A stretch of DNA of 64,000 nt from Endozoicomonas sp. SCSIO W0465. Lineage in GTDB: Bacteria > Pseudomonadota > Gammaproteobacteria > Pseudomonadales > Endozoicomonadaceae. The DNA is taken from the NCBI RefSeq assembly GCF_023716865.1, contig NZ_CP092417.1, positions 2,024,001 through 2,088,000 on the forward strand. The letters are read 5' to 3'. Below are positions 1-8,281 of the stretch, piece by piece (the first letter of the stretch is position 1; each line of letters starts with the position of its first letter). The notes beneath the pieces are model-generated. The model was given only the letters and a program-made list of their open reading frames with translations. It did no database searches and was not told the DNA's origin. The translations under genes and the position numbers were made by a program.

Positions 1-1
1 A

Positions 2-969
2 GGTGCGTTCCCTCTGAAACCAGGTACTGTTCAGCCGGGTGCAGTGAACAGCCCTGCCGTGTACCTATCAGAAAACGGAGAGCTGACGGTTGCTTCTGAC
101 ATCCGTTCCCGACTGTTCAAGTTGGGCGCTGAAGATGAGGCGGTAGAGTTCAATTCAAGTGAAGCGGCCTTTAAATATGTAGTATCAAAGCGACAGACTC
201 CTTTTCTTATTACGTCTAAAGGCGTCTGTACCTTAAAGCCAGAATCATTTTACAGGGCTCAGGATGGCAGGCCTGATATGTATATTTCTGCAGATTGCGT
301 ACTGACAAGAGCTTCAGACACTACATCCCGATTAGTTAGTTCTCGTCCAAAAACTCTGCAGCCTATGCGTGCCAAGGCTTAGAGGGAAAAAATCAAGTTT
401 TGTTTTGACGCCTTTTTCAACCAGTTTTCGGGGGCTACAGCGGAGTTGATGTGATTTTCCTGTAAATTCAGAGCACGTCAAATCTCTGTAGGCTACGTGG
501 CCCAAGGGCTATAGTTTTTGGATGGGAACTAGTTAAATTATGTGATGAAGATGAGGCCGTGGAATATGAACCAAACTTATCAAACTTTAATGTTAAGATT
601 TCACAGAGTGGGCGTCCATACTGTGTCACTTCTTCAGGCGCGACGCCTTTAAAGCCGGGTTCGCTTTATCCGGCTCAGGGAATCAAGCCTGCCTTCTATA
701 TTTCCAGGGCATGTGAGTTGACAACCGCTTCCAGTAAAGATGCCAGGCTCTTTAAACTAGGCGGGGAAGACCAGGCTGTAGAATATAAAAAAGATGCCAA
801 AGGCTTTAATTATGTTGTTTCAAAGCAGAAGAGTCCTTTTCTGGTTACTACTGAGAGTGTTCGCCCGTTAACCTATGACCAAACAGTCACTTTGAAACTG
901 CCTACTGGTCGACAACTGGAGATTACTGCTAAAAGGGGAAAGGAGCTGCAACACAAGTTTATTAATTAG
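2..969 (+). pseudogene. Repeat-containing orphan protein gene, 5' end outside window, interrupted by a small mobile element
   Basis: An open frame enters from the left edge (frame of base 2) and stops at 380-382 only because of a 191-bp insertion at 339-529. Joining 2-338 to 536-969 restores one frame of at least 256 residues. The joined protein has about 75-residue repeats, each with the pattern PFL(I/V)T..G...LKP...YPAQ...P..YIS..CELT.AS....RLFKLG.ED.AVE(Y/F)...F.YVVSK. I do not recognise the family. The product as it stands would be a truncated protein ending in residues read from the insertion, plus a possible unlinked distal piece from an internal start near 559. No signal peptide can be judged because the N-terminus is missing. 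It lies upstream of rpoN where lptB is usual in relatives. Confidence 0.6.
339..529. mobile_element. MITE-like element with 16-bp terminal inverted repeats and 6-bp target duplication
   Basis: The left end reads GTTCTCGTCCAAAAAC and the right end is its imperfect inverse, GTTTTTGGATGGGAAC. It is flanked by the direct repeat TAGTTA (333-338 and 530-535). The left end is identical over 16 bp to the end of the insertion sequence at 14965-16665, which also makes a 6-bp duplication (TAGATA). The interior has no transposase frame and does not resemble the interior of the full element, so it is probably mobilised in trans. Removing the element plus one TAGTTA copy restores the host reading frame exactly (R-L-V-K-L). 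Confidence 0.8.
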
Positions 970-1426
970 ATGTCGTGAACCTGATTTCTGGTCCGGAGGC
1001 GCAAGCATTGTTCTATTGAGCAAACGTCTCCGGCTTGCAGAGGAGAAAACAATCAGACAAACAGAATCCAGTGCCGAGCCATACCAGCAATAAATAGATA
1101 CCCCAATCACAGGCAGCAGCGCACAAAAACGCAGGGGCAGGCTCTTTCTTATTTTCGTCAGAACGTCGGTTTCATCACTGACCTGCTCTGCAGCAAGACA
1201 GCCAACAAAAAAACACAACTAAACTCATTCTGAGTAATCTCTGCACATTTTTTACTGAAGCTATGGTTTCATAAATGACTATGGGTTTATAATCAGCCGC
1301 ACATGGAGAGAAGTCGTAACAACATCCGTGCCAACACTGAACCGCCTGCGGTTGATCCCTCTGTAGACACTCATGAGTTTCACCTGCAGTCTCAACGGAC
1401 AACGAAGTAAAGGTATACGGTCGCCT
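970..1426. other. Non-coding gap before rpoN
   Basis: This 457-bp gap holds no convincing gene. Short minus-strand frames here have no recognisable product and overlap the end of the repeat protein. A TATAAT hexamer at 1288-1293 about 130 bp before the rpoN start is a possible -10 element, with only a weak match (GGTTTC, 1265-1270) at the -35 spacing. A promoter for the rpoN operon is expected here because lptA/lptB do not precede rpoN. Confidence 0.35.
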
Positions 1427-2890
1427 ATGAAGCCTTCCTTACAGCTCAAGATGGGCCAGCAGTTGACCATGACGCCTCAGCTGCAGCAAGCCATCCGGCT
1501 GCTACAGTTATCGACACTGGATCTTCAGCAAGAGATTCAGGAGGCTCTCGAATCCAACCCCATGCTTGAGTCCGAAGATAGCGAGACAGAGGACACAGCC
1601 ACCAGCAGTGAAGGCAAGGAAGAACTCGTTGATCTGAGTGAGGCGATACCGGAACCTGAGCCACAGGAGATGGCGGAATGGGCAGACAGTATCCCGAATG
1701 AACTGCCCGTCGACTCAGCATGGGACGATGTGTATTCCAGCCTGCCCGCCAACGGTAGTGATGAGGATTACGACCCCCTGGCGAAGTCATCTTCAGTAGA
1801 GTCGCTTCAGGATCATCTGGAGTGGCAACTGGATATGGTGCCCATGAGCGATCGGGACCGGCTGATTGGCCTTGCAATTATTGAAGCGGTTAATCCGAAT
1901 GGTTATTTGACCTGCTCACTGGATGATCTTTATGTTTCACTGCAATCCCAGCTGGAAGAGCTGGAGATCGACGAGATAAAAGTGCTGCAGCACCGGGTTC
2001 AACAATTCGACCCTGTCGGTTGTGGCAGTATAGACCTGAAAGAGTGCCTGCTGGTCCAGCTGCGTCAGCTTCCCCCATCAACACCTCATTTCAACAATGC
2101 GGAAAAACTGATCACCCTTTACCTGGATTTACTTGGCACCCGTGATTACGCACGCATCATGCGCAGGGCCAAACTGAAGGAAGATCAGTTGCGAAAAGCC
2201 CTCAGCCTCATTCAAAGTTTCCATCCAAAACCCGGCAGCACCATTGACCAGACAGAAGCTGAATACGTGGTTCCAGATATATCGGTCCGAAAAATCAAGG
2301 AGCGATGGTCTGTCGAACTGAATTCCGATGCGCTGCCCAAACTGCGCATCAACAATAATTATGCGTCGATGGTCCAGAGGGCCAACAACAGCCGCGACAA
2401 TGTGTTCATGAAAAATCATCTGCAGGAAGCCCGCTGGTTTTTGAAAAACCTGCAAAGTCGAAATGAAACACTGATGAAAGTCGCGAGTCAGATTATTGCT
2501 TATCAGCAGGATTTTTTTGAAAAAGGCGATGAAGCCATGAAGCCCCTGGTGCTGGCGGATATTGCCGAGGCTGTTGGTATGCATGAATCGACTATTTCCC
2601 GGGTAACCACCCAGAAGTATATGCATACCCCTCGTGGCGTCTATGAACTCAAGTACTTTTTCTCCAGCCATGTCAGCACAGCAGAAGGTGGCGAATGTTC
2701 ATCCACGGCGATTAGAGCCCATATTCGCAAGCTCATTGCACAAGAGACACCACGCAAACCGCTCAGTGATAATAAAATTGCGGCCATATTGGCAGAACAG
2801 GGCATCAAGGTTGCCCGGCGAACCATTGCCAAATACCGGGAGTCCATGAATATTCCCCCGTCCAATGAGCGGAAGCAGTTAGTACCCTGA
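1427..2890 (+). CDS. rpoN: RNA polymerase sigma-54 factor RpoN
   Basis: Alternative sigma factor that directs RNA polymerase to -24/-12 promoters and needs an AAA+ activator. The N-terminus (KPSLQLKMGQQLTMTPQLQQ) is the Gln-rich region I that contacts activators. An acidic stretch follows at about residues 45-110, then the core-binding domain. The C-terminal RpoN box reads ARRTIAKYRE about 20 residues from the end. I chose the ATG at 1427 (487 residues) because family members begin at this MKPSLQL position; an in-frame ATG 54 bp upstream would add 18 unconserved residues. It heads the hpf-ptsN-rapZ-npr gene group. Flagellar genes in the lateral cluster downstream are often sigma-54 dependent in relatives, so it may be functionally linked to them. 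Confidence 0.97.
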   Translation: MKPSLQLKMGQQLTMTPQLQQAIRLLQLSTLDLQQEIQEALESNPMLESEDSETEDTATSSEGKEELVDLSEAIPEPEPQEMAEWADSIPNELPVDSAWDDVYSSLPANGSDEDYDPLAKSSSVESLQDHLEWQLDMVPMSDRDRLIGLAIIEAVNPNGYLTCSLDDLYVSLQSQLEELEIDEIKVLQHRVQQFDPVGCGSIDLKECLLVQLRQLPPSTPHFNNAEKLITLYLDLLGTRDYARIMRRAKLKEDQLRKALSLIQSFHPKPGSTIDQTEAEYVVPDISVRKIKERWSVELNSDALPKLRINNNYASMVQRANNSRDNVFMKNHLQEARWFLKNLQSRNETLMKVASQIIAYQQDFFEKGDEAMKPLVLADIAEAVGMHESTISRVTTQKYMHTPRGVYELKYFFSSHVSTAEGGECSSTAIRAHIRKLIAQETPRKPLSDNKIAAILAEQGIKVARRTIAKYRESMNIPPSNERKQLVP

Positions 2891-3078
2891 TGAATATCAA
2901 GCTGATGTAAGCTGATATAAGTTGATATAAAAAGCCGAGTTATGAGCCGGGCAAAAAACAGTTTTTTTTGCTTCAGGGCATTCCAAGCTGCATCGACAGT
3001 GTTAGAATCGAAGTCAGCCGGTACGAAAAATCCCGCGTACTGGTAATTATCTGGATAATGGGATCAGGAGAGCGTTAC

Positions 3079-3393
3079 ATGCAAGTCAACATCAGTGGAC
3101 ATCATGTCGAGGTAACAGAAGCTCTGCACGACTATGTGATCAAGAAACTGGAACGTCTTGCTTCACATTTTGATCATATCACCAATGTACAGGTGACCCT
3201 GAGTGTAGAAAAGCTGGTGCAGAAAGTAGAAGCTATTCTGCATACCCGCGGAGCCGAGATTAATGCGACCGCCGAGCACGAAGACATGTACGCAGCCATT
3301 GACCTGCTCTCGGACAAGTTGGATCGGCAGCTGGTTAAACAAAAAGAGAAAGCCTTAAACAGGCAACAGGGCGCCAGTGGCCATGCCCTTTGA
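3079..3393 (+). CDS. hpf: Ribosome hibernation promoting factor, short form
   Basis: Small protein (104 residues) that binds the 30S decoding region and promotes 100S ribosome dimers in stationary phase. It begins MQVNISGHHVEVTEAL and carries the beta-alpha-beta-beta-beta-alpha pattern of the HPF/YfiA family; length fits the short (gamma-proteobacterial) form. The frame is open for 37 codons upstream, but the ATG at 3079 follows a good AGGAG site at 3066-3070 and starts at the conserved N-terminus. It sits 188 bp after rpoN and 27 bp before ptsN, the usual order. The rpoN-hpf gap contains three to four imperfect 11-bp repeats (AAGCTGATRTA) at about 2899-2928. Confidence 0.95.
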   Translation: MQVNISGHHVEVTEALHDYVIKKLERLASHFDHITNVQVTLSVEKLVQKVEAILHTRGAEINATAEHEDMYAAIDLLSDKLDRQLVKQKEKALNRQQGASGHAL

Positions 3394-3420
3394 TTTTTCC
3401 GGCGGCCATTCTTGTTTAGC

Positions 3421-3867
3421 ATGATAATTCATCGCATCCTAACCCCCGAGCGCACCCTGGACGGTGTGCACGGGGTCAGCAAAAAGAAAATTCTGGAATT
3501 TATCGCTGAACGTATCAGTAGCGACGTTCCCGAAATCAATACCAATGAACTCTTTGAAGCCCTGGTTGCCCGGGAGCGTCTCGGCACAACCGGACTGGGT
3601 GAAGGCGTGGCTATTCCTCACTGTCGCTGTAAAGCCTGCCCAGCCCCCATCGGTCTCTTTATACGACTGGCGGAGCCTGTTGATTTTGATTCTGTAGACC
3701 GAAAGCCCGTTGATCTGATATTTGCGTTGATCGTGCCTGAAGGTGAAAACCAGGAGCATCTGGAAATTTTAAGAGCACTGGCGGAAAGGTTTCATTCAGC
3801 CTTGACTCTTCAGAAAATACGTTCGGCTACTAATACGACAATGCTCTATCGTACTATGAGCGAATAG
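3421..3867 (+). CDS. ptsN: PTS IIA-Ntr protein, nitrogen regulatory phosphotransferase
   Basis: EIIA-Ntr, terminal phospho-acceptor of the PTS-Ntr chain (PtsP to NPr to PtsN), regulating potassium transport, envelope stress and nitrogen functions in relatives. The phosphorylated histidine is His67 in GEGVAIPHCR. Length of 148 residues is typical. The frame can also start at TTG 3412, but ATG 3421 (MIIHRILTPE) matches the family start. Its usual follower, rapZ, is 1.7 kb away because an opposite-strand gene has been placed between them. Confidence 0.95.
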   Translation: MIIHRILTPERTLDGVHGVSKKKILEFIAERISSDVPEINTNELFEALVARERLGTTGLGEGVAIPHCRCKACPAPIGLFIRLAEPVDFDSVDRKPVDLIFALIVPEGENQEHLEILRALAERFHSALTLQKIRSATNTTMLYRTMSE

Positions 3868-3883
3868 AGAATAAGGTCACAAT

Positions 3884-3913
3884 AAAAAAAGGCCATCATA
3901 TACAACGATGGCC
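3884..3913 (-). terminator. Rho-independent terminator on the minus strand, serving the orphan gene at 4055-5068
   Basis: A 7-bp perfect stem (GGCCATC 3891-3897, GATGGCC 3907-3913) has a 9-nt loop. Read on the minus strand it is followed by seven T (complement of 3884-3890), so it terminates leftward transcription. On the plus strand it is followed by AAAAAATTTT, which would be a weaker terminator for ptsN. Confidence 0.7.
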
Positions 3914-4054
3914 AAAAAATTTTCAACTTATAGCTCTCAGTCTCAAGGCCTTGATCAGTTACATCCGAAATTTCGTACGAAGCTGCTTATGTAACATGTG
4001 ATGTAAAACTCTGAGTTTTGAATTCAAGGCTTTGAGAATCCAAGGTTTACGACG

Positions 4055-5068
4055 TTATGCTCTGGCTGCCATTCTGGCTGCCATTCTGGCTGCCATTCTG
4101 GCTGCCATTCTGGCTGCCATTCTGGCGTCCATAGCAGCTTTATTAGCAGCAATATCCTTACGATTTTTTACAGGATCTGCACCAAGGAGGTATTTAGTCT
4201 TACCCTGCAGCTTAACGACAACCCTCTGGTTATTCTCTTGATTCGCTTTGTAACGTTCTTTATCTTCCCCGGTTCCTTCTTCTACCAAAGCTTTAAGCTG
4301 TTGATTATTCTTCAGTGCCAGCTTAGCCTCCAGCTCTTCAATAGCCGTCATTTTCGGTGGCGTAGCTTGAGCGGCAATAGCCGCATCAAGAGCAGCGTCA
4401 TCACCAAAACTAAAGGCTGCTCCAGTTAAAGGTCTGTTTTCAGCTCGCTCGTAGGGAGTTCTGCCTTCCACGCCTTCTGAAGCATGAAGCTTTGCTGCCC
4501 GCTCACAAATCTTGCTGTAAAGCTCCTCCATAAAAGGGGTTCGATCTTCCAGAGCTTTCTTTGCAGCTTTCAAATCATTTGCAGCGGCTCTGTTTTTAAT
4601 CAGGTTGTGATCCGATGCGGTAATTTTATCAGCGAATTTTCTGAATGCTATGCCGGTTCTGAGAGGTGTAACTTTAACAAATACCCTCTTAAATGTTGAC
4701 ACTGCGCGCGCCGTCAGGCTCTTACAACCGGCTTTAAACTGATCCCAATGGGATACTGTTTCTGTATTAAACTTCTTGCGATTCAAATAACCGGTCTGAC
4801 TGAGTGCTAATTTGTACTCTGGGTTTTCTTCTCCTTGGGCAATTGCTTCTTCTGAAACATTTACATCAGGATGAATCGCAGCAGCTCTGGTCATACGTCC
4901 AAATACCAGGCCGTGATCATCTCCAATTTCTGTAGGGCCACCTATGGGCGACACTTTAGCAGCATGGGCTCGCGCATCAGACTCTGCTACATGGCGATAA
5001 TAACTAAGTCTTTGATCAAAGTAATGGCCGTAAAGCATAGAGTCTATTGTTTGTGGTAGTGGTTGCAT
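4055..5068 (-). CDS. Orphan protein with C-terminal MAAR tandem repeats, possible secreted protein
   Basis: 337 residues, family not recognised. It starts MQPLPQTIDSMLYG after a clean AGGAG site 8 nt upstream. The protein is mostly helical and charged, without a signal peptide or membrane segment. The last 25 residues are five to six copies of A-R-M-A / M-A-A-R, encoded by a 12-bp tandem repeat (GGCTGCCATTCT on the plus strand, about 4061-4128) that could change copy number. It has its own upstream gap and terminator, lies opposite to its neighbours, and separates ptsN from rapZ. These facts suggest later acquisition. A role as a cytoplasmic or type III-like effector is possible, but nothing in the sequence proves it. 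Confidence 0.6.
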   Translation of the reverse strand: MQPLPQTIDSMLYGHYFDQRLSYYRHVAESDARAHAAKVSPIGGPTEIGDDHGLVFGRMTRAAAIHPDVNVSEEAIAQGEENPEYKLALSQTGYLNRKKFNTETVSHWDQFKAGCKSLTARAVSTFKRVFVKVTPLRTGIAFRKFADKITASDHNLIKNRAAANDLKAAKKALEDRTPFMEELYSKICERAAKLHASEGVEGRTPYERAENRPLTGAAFSFGDDAALDAAIAAQATPPKMTAIEELEAKLALKNNQQLKALVEEGTGEDKERYKANQENNQRVVVKLQGKTKYLLGADPVKNRKDIAANKAAMDARMAARMAARMAARMAARMAARA

Positions 5069-5581
5069 GGAGTTACTCCTTTAACTGGTCGAAGTCATTT
5101 CATGTAAGTGAGGCGTCTGATTAGTCTTTCCAATCAAGCTCTTTCCTTACTATCCGACACCAATAGTAGGATTACATTCCCATTTAATGTATGACATCGT
5201 TGTCAGTAAAGCTGACAAAACAGCCTACACTGATTTGCTCAGCCAAAAACGTTCATTAATATCAAATAAAAATAAATAGCCAGAAACAACACCTCACTAA
5301 GCTTTTCATAATGTGGCAGGACTCCACAATCGAATACTTCCAGTCCTTAAACACGCTTTGAATCACAAGATTTCTGGCTCATTTTCTATCCATGCCAGAT
5401 TTTCCAGATTCCTTTAGCATCAGTTTGCTGTTTAAATCGGATGTCAACATTACCTGGTAGGCTTCCTGATAAAAAGTTGCTTTAATAGGATGAGGGTCAA
5501 CTTAGAAGGCTTGCAGAGCACCAGTAGACCACCCAATAGCACCTAACTAAGGCGAAGCCCGGGAAGCACAAAGGAACAGTT
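5069..5581. other. Intergenic region between the orphan gene and rapZ
   Basis: 513 bp, AT-rich relative to the genes around it, without a credible reading frame, long dyad or array. It should hold divergent promoters for the minus-strand orphan and for rapZ, since rapZ is cut off from the rpoN operon. I could not pick out a convincing -35/-10 pair. A weak Shine-Dalgarno (AAAGGA at 5570-5575) precedes rapZ. Confidence 0.35.
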
Positions 5582-6439
5582 ATGAAACTTATCATCATTA
5601 GCGGGCGATCCGGTTCTGGAAAAAGTTCAGCCCTGCACACCCTTGAAGATGAGGGTTTTTATTGCGTCGACAACCTTCCGGCCAGCATGCTGAGCCAATT
5701 ACCCGATACGTTAAAAGGCCATCATTCAAAGCCTCCGAGGATGGCCGTCAGTATTGATGTCCGAAACCTGCCCGGAGCCCTGAATAACTTTCCTGACCTG
5801 TTGGCATCCCTCAGGCAAAAAGGTATCGATTGTCAGGTTCTGTACCTGGACACCGACAGTGAAAAACTGGTCAGCCGATACAGTGCTACCCGCAGAAAGC
5901 ATCCGCTCAGTAATGAGCAGACATCGCTCAGGGAAGCCATAGCGCTGGAAAAAAATCTGCTCATACCTGTGGTGATCGAGGCAGACCTGAAAATCGATAC
6001 CACCTCGCTCTCCGTCCATCAGATGAGGGACATGATCAGGCAGGCGTTCTGCGATGATCAAAAACGTGAGATGACCGTTCTTTTTCAATCCTTCGGCTTT
6101 AAGAACGGCATCCCTTCAGACGCCGACTTTATCTTTGATGTTCGCTGCCTGCCCAACCCTTTCTGGGATGAATCCCTGAGAGGATACACAGGCCTGGAGC
6201 AGCCGGTTATCGATTTTCTGAAAGATGAGCCTCAGGTTATCGAAATGATTGAGGATATCCGTGTCTTTATCGAAAAATGGCTCCCACGCTTTGAGTCAGC
6301 CCAACGCAGTTATATGACGATTGCCATTGGTTGTACTGGAGGGCAGCACCGCTCAGTCTATATTGGTAAGACACTGGGCACACTGTTTACCAGTAAACTG
6401 GAACGGGTTCAGGTCAGACACAGAGAGCTTCACGAATAA
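5582..6439 (+). CDS. rapZ: RNase adapter / nucleotide-binding protein RapZ (YvcJ family)
   Basis: RapZ binds small RNAs and guides RNase E cleavage controlling glucosamine-6-phosphate synthase in E. coli; the family also binds nucleotides. The N-terminus carries a P-loop, GRSGSGKS (residues 8-15), and the family signature VDNLP follows. The C-terminal domain keeps the conserved GCTGGQHRSVY segment. Length of 285 residues is normal. Its stop overlaps the start of npr by one base (TAATG), showing a translationally coupled pair. Confidence 0.96.
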   Translation: MKLIIISGRSGSGKSSALHTLEDEGFYCVDNLPASMLSQLPDTLKGHHSKPPRMAVSIDVRNLPGALNNFPDLLASLRQKGIDCQVLYLDTDSEKLVSRYSATRRKHPLSNEQTSLREAIALEKNLLIPVVIEADLKIDTTSLSVHQMRDMIRQAFCDDQKREMTVLFQSFGFKNGIPSDADFIFDVRCLPNPFWDESLRGYTGLEQPVIDFLKDEPQVIEMIEDIRVFIEKWLPRFESAQRSYMTIAIGCTGGQHRSVYIGKTLGTLFTSKLERVQVRHRELHE

Positions 6440-6708
6440 TGATTACCTATCGGAAAAAAATTATTAACAAGCTGGGCTTGCACGCCCGGGCGGCATCCAG
6501 GTTTGTTTCCACATCATCGGCTTTTGCCAGTGAGATTGAAATCGGGTTCAATGGGCGCAAGGTCGATGGCAAGAGTATCATGGCGGTCATGATGCTCGCT
6601 GCAGGACAGGGCTCGGAGCTTGAGCTTCATTGTGATGGTCACGATGAAGAGGCCGCTTGTCTTGCCCTGTGCGAATTGATTGATGACCGCTTTGGCGAAG
6701 AAGAGTAA
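6439..6708 (+). CDS. npr: Phosphocarrier protein NPr (PtsO)
   Basis: HPr-like carrier that passes phosphate from PtsP to PtsN. The active-site histidine lies in KLGLHARAASRFV near residue 16. A conserved serine segment (GRKVDGKSIMAVMML) follows. 89 residues is the usual size. It overlaps rapZ by one base. A short dyad (CTCCCC/GGGGAG at about 6714-6729) after the stop has no T tract and is not called as a terminator. Confidence 0.95.
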   Translation: MITYRKKIINKLGLHARAASRFVSTSSAFASEIEIGFNGRKVDGKSIMAVMMLAAGQGSELELHCDGHDEEAACLALCELIDDRFGEEE

Positions 6709-6823
6709 CTGGCTCCCCCTTACCGGGGAGTAGCCACTGCATTTACAATAAGAGACTATTCTCCATTTTCTCTGGTCATCTGGCATTATGCCGGATACCT
6801 GAAATCTATCCAGGCAGATCATC

Positions 6824-8182
6824 ATGGCGCAGCAGCTGCAATTGAGCATCGGTGAAGCCGAGCTGAAAAAACTTAATGATGCGCTTGAACACGGTGTTTC
6901 TGCAGAATTGCGCACCATGTTGAACACCTTGCCACCTGCTGACACAGCACACTTACTGGAGTCCTCCCCACCGAAATTACGCAGCCTTTTGTGGCGCTTG
7001 ATTGACCGTGAACAGGAGGGTGATGTTCTTCAGGAGCTGAGCGAAGACGTCCGCCAGTTCTTTCTTGACCGAATGAACATTGCCGAACTGAAAGCGATTA
7101 CTGAAGGTCAGGATGTGGATGATATCGCAGACCTTCTGCAGCAACTGCCGGATACCATCACCCGACAGGTTCTGGACTCCATGAACAGTCAGGACCGGCA
7201 ACGGGTGGAAGCGGTTCTGGCTTACCCGGAAGACTCCGCCGGTGGCTTGATGAACACCGACACGATTACCGTGCGCCCCAACAACACCGTGGATGTTGTG
7301 CTTCGCTACCTTCGCCGCCACGAAGGTATTCCGGATACCACTGATAGTCTGTTGGTCGTTAACCGCCGCGATGAATACATTGGTCGCCTGCCCCTGACCT
7401 TACTGCTGACAACCGAGCCGGGTGCCACCGTCAGAGAGGTTATGCTAACGGACCTGTCCCCCATTCCTGCCAATATGGAAGACACACAGGTTGCCCAGCT
7501 ATTTGAGCGACAGGACCTTATTTCTGCTCCCGTGGTCAATGAAAATGGCAAACTGCTCGGACGGATCACCATTGATGATGTGGTTGACGTTATCCGCGAA
7601 GAGGCCGAGCACTCGATGATGAGCATGGCCGGCCTGGATGATGACGAAGATACGTTTGCCCCGGCATTGCGAACAGCCCGGCGCCGGGCTGTCTGGCTGG
7701 GTTTTAACCTGATTACGGCATTTATTGCCGCATCGGTGATTGGTCTTTTCCAGCACACTATCGATAAAGTGGTGGCTCTGGCAGTATTGATGCCAATTGT
7801 CGCGGGGATGGGAGGCAATGCTGGCAGTCAGGCCCTGACCCTGGTGATTCGGGGGATGGCCCTGGGACAAATAAGCAAGACCAATCTCAAGTGGCTATTA
7901 AGCCGTGAGCTGGTCGCCGGTTTTCTGAACGGGCTGTTATGGGCAACCCTGGTGGCCATTATTGCCTGGCTCTGGTTTGATGACCCGATTATCTCGCTGG
8001 TGATTGCCTGTGCCATGGTGATCAATTTAAGCGTCGCTGTTATCACCGGCGCAATGTTGCCGGTATTGCTGAAATCATTGCATATTGATCCGGCTCTGGC
8101 CGGCAGTATTATTCTGACCACCATTTCCGATGTGGTGGGATTCTTATCATTCCTTGGTCTGGCAACTATTTTCTATGGCTGA
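6824..8182 (+). CDS. mgtE: Magnesium transporter MgtE
   Basis: Mg2+ channel of the inner membrane, gated by cytoplasmic magnesium. The order is an N-terminal helical domain (residues about 1-130), two CBS domains (about 130-255) and five membrane helices from about residue 285. The pore signature GGNAGSQALTL is present between predicted helices. 452 residues matches the family. It lies 115 bp after npr on the same strand, a common neighbour of the PTS-Ntr genes in gamma-proteobacteria. Confidence 0.96.
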   Translation: MAQQLQLSIGEAELKKLNDALEHGVSAELRTMLNTLPPADTAHLLESSPPKLRSLLWRLIDREQEGDVLQELSEDVRQFFLDRMNIAELKAITEGQDVDDIADLLQQLPDTITRQVLDSMNSQDRQRVEAVLAYPEDSAGGLMNTDTITVRPNNTVDVVLRYLRRHEGIPDTTDSLLVVNRRDEYIGRLPLTLLLTTEPGATVREVMLTDLSPIPANMEDTQVAQLFERQDLISAPVVNENGKLLGRITIDDVVDVIREEAEHSMMSMAGLDDDEDTFAPALRTARRRAVWLGFNLITAFIAASVIGLFQHTIDKVVALAVLMPIVAGMGGNAGSQALTLVIRGMALGQISKTNLKWLLSRELVAGFLNGLLWATLVAIIAWLWFDDPIISLVIACAMVINLSVAVITGAMLPVLLKSLHIDPALAGSIILTTISDVVGFLSFLGLATIFYG

Positions 8183-8217
8183 TTCTATGACTGATTCTAT
8201 GGCTGAAATTGCTTCAT

Positions 8218-8277
8218 TGTCACAAAGACACGAGGGCACAATGTTTCATCAATAGTGTGATCTCGTGCCTTTGTTGT
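8218..8277. repeat. Imperfect dyad of the CACAAAGACACGA family
   Basis: CACAAAGACACGAGGGCAC is followed about 20 bp later by its near-inverse CTCGTGCCTTTGTTG. The same motif family recurs between flgF and flgG (37122-37218). It lies between the convergent mgtE and pmbA genes and may double as a transcription stop. Confidence 0.5.
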
Positions 8278-8281
8278 TTGA

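Noticed and set aside
868..1218. A 116-residue minus-strand frame before rpoN with a hydrophobic stretch
   Set aside because: It overlaps the end of the repeat protein, has no start-site support and no recognisable product.
6714..6733. Dyad CTCCCC/GGGGAG after npr as a terminator
   Set aside because: Short stem without a T tract, and mgtE follows closely on the same strand.
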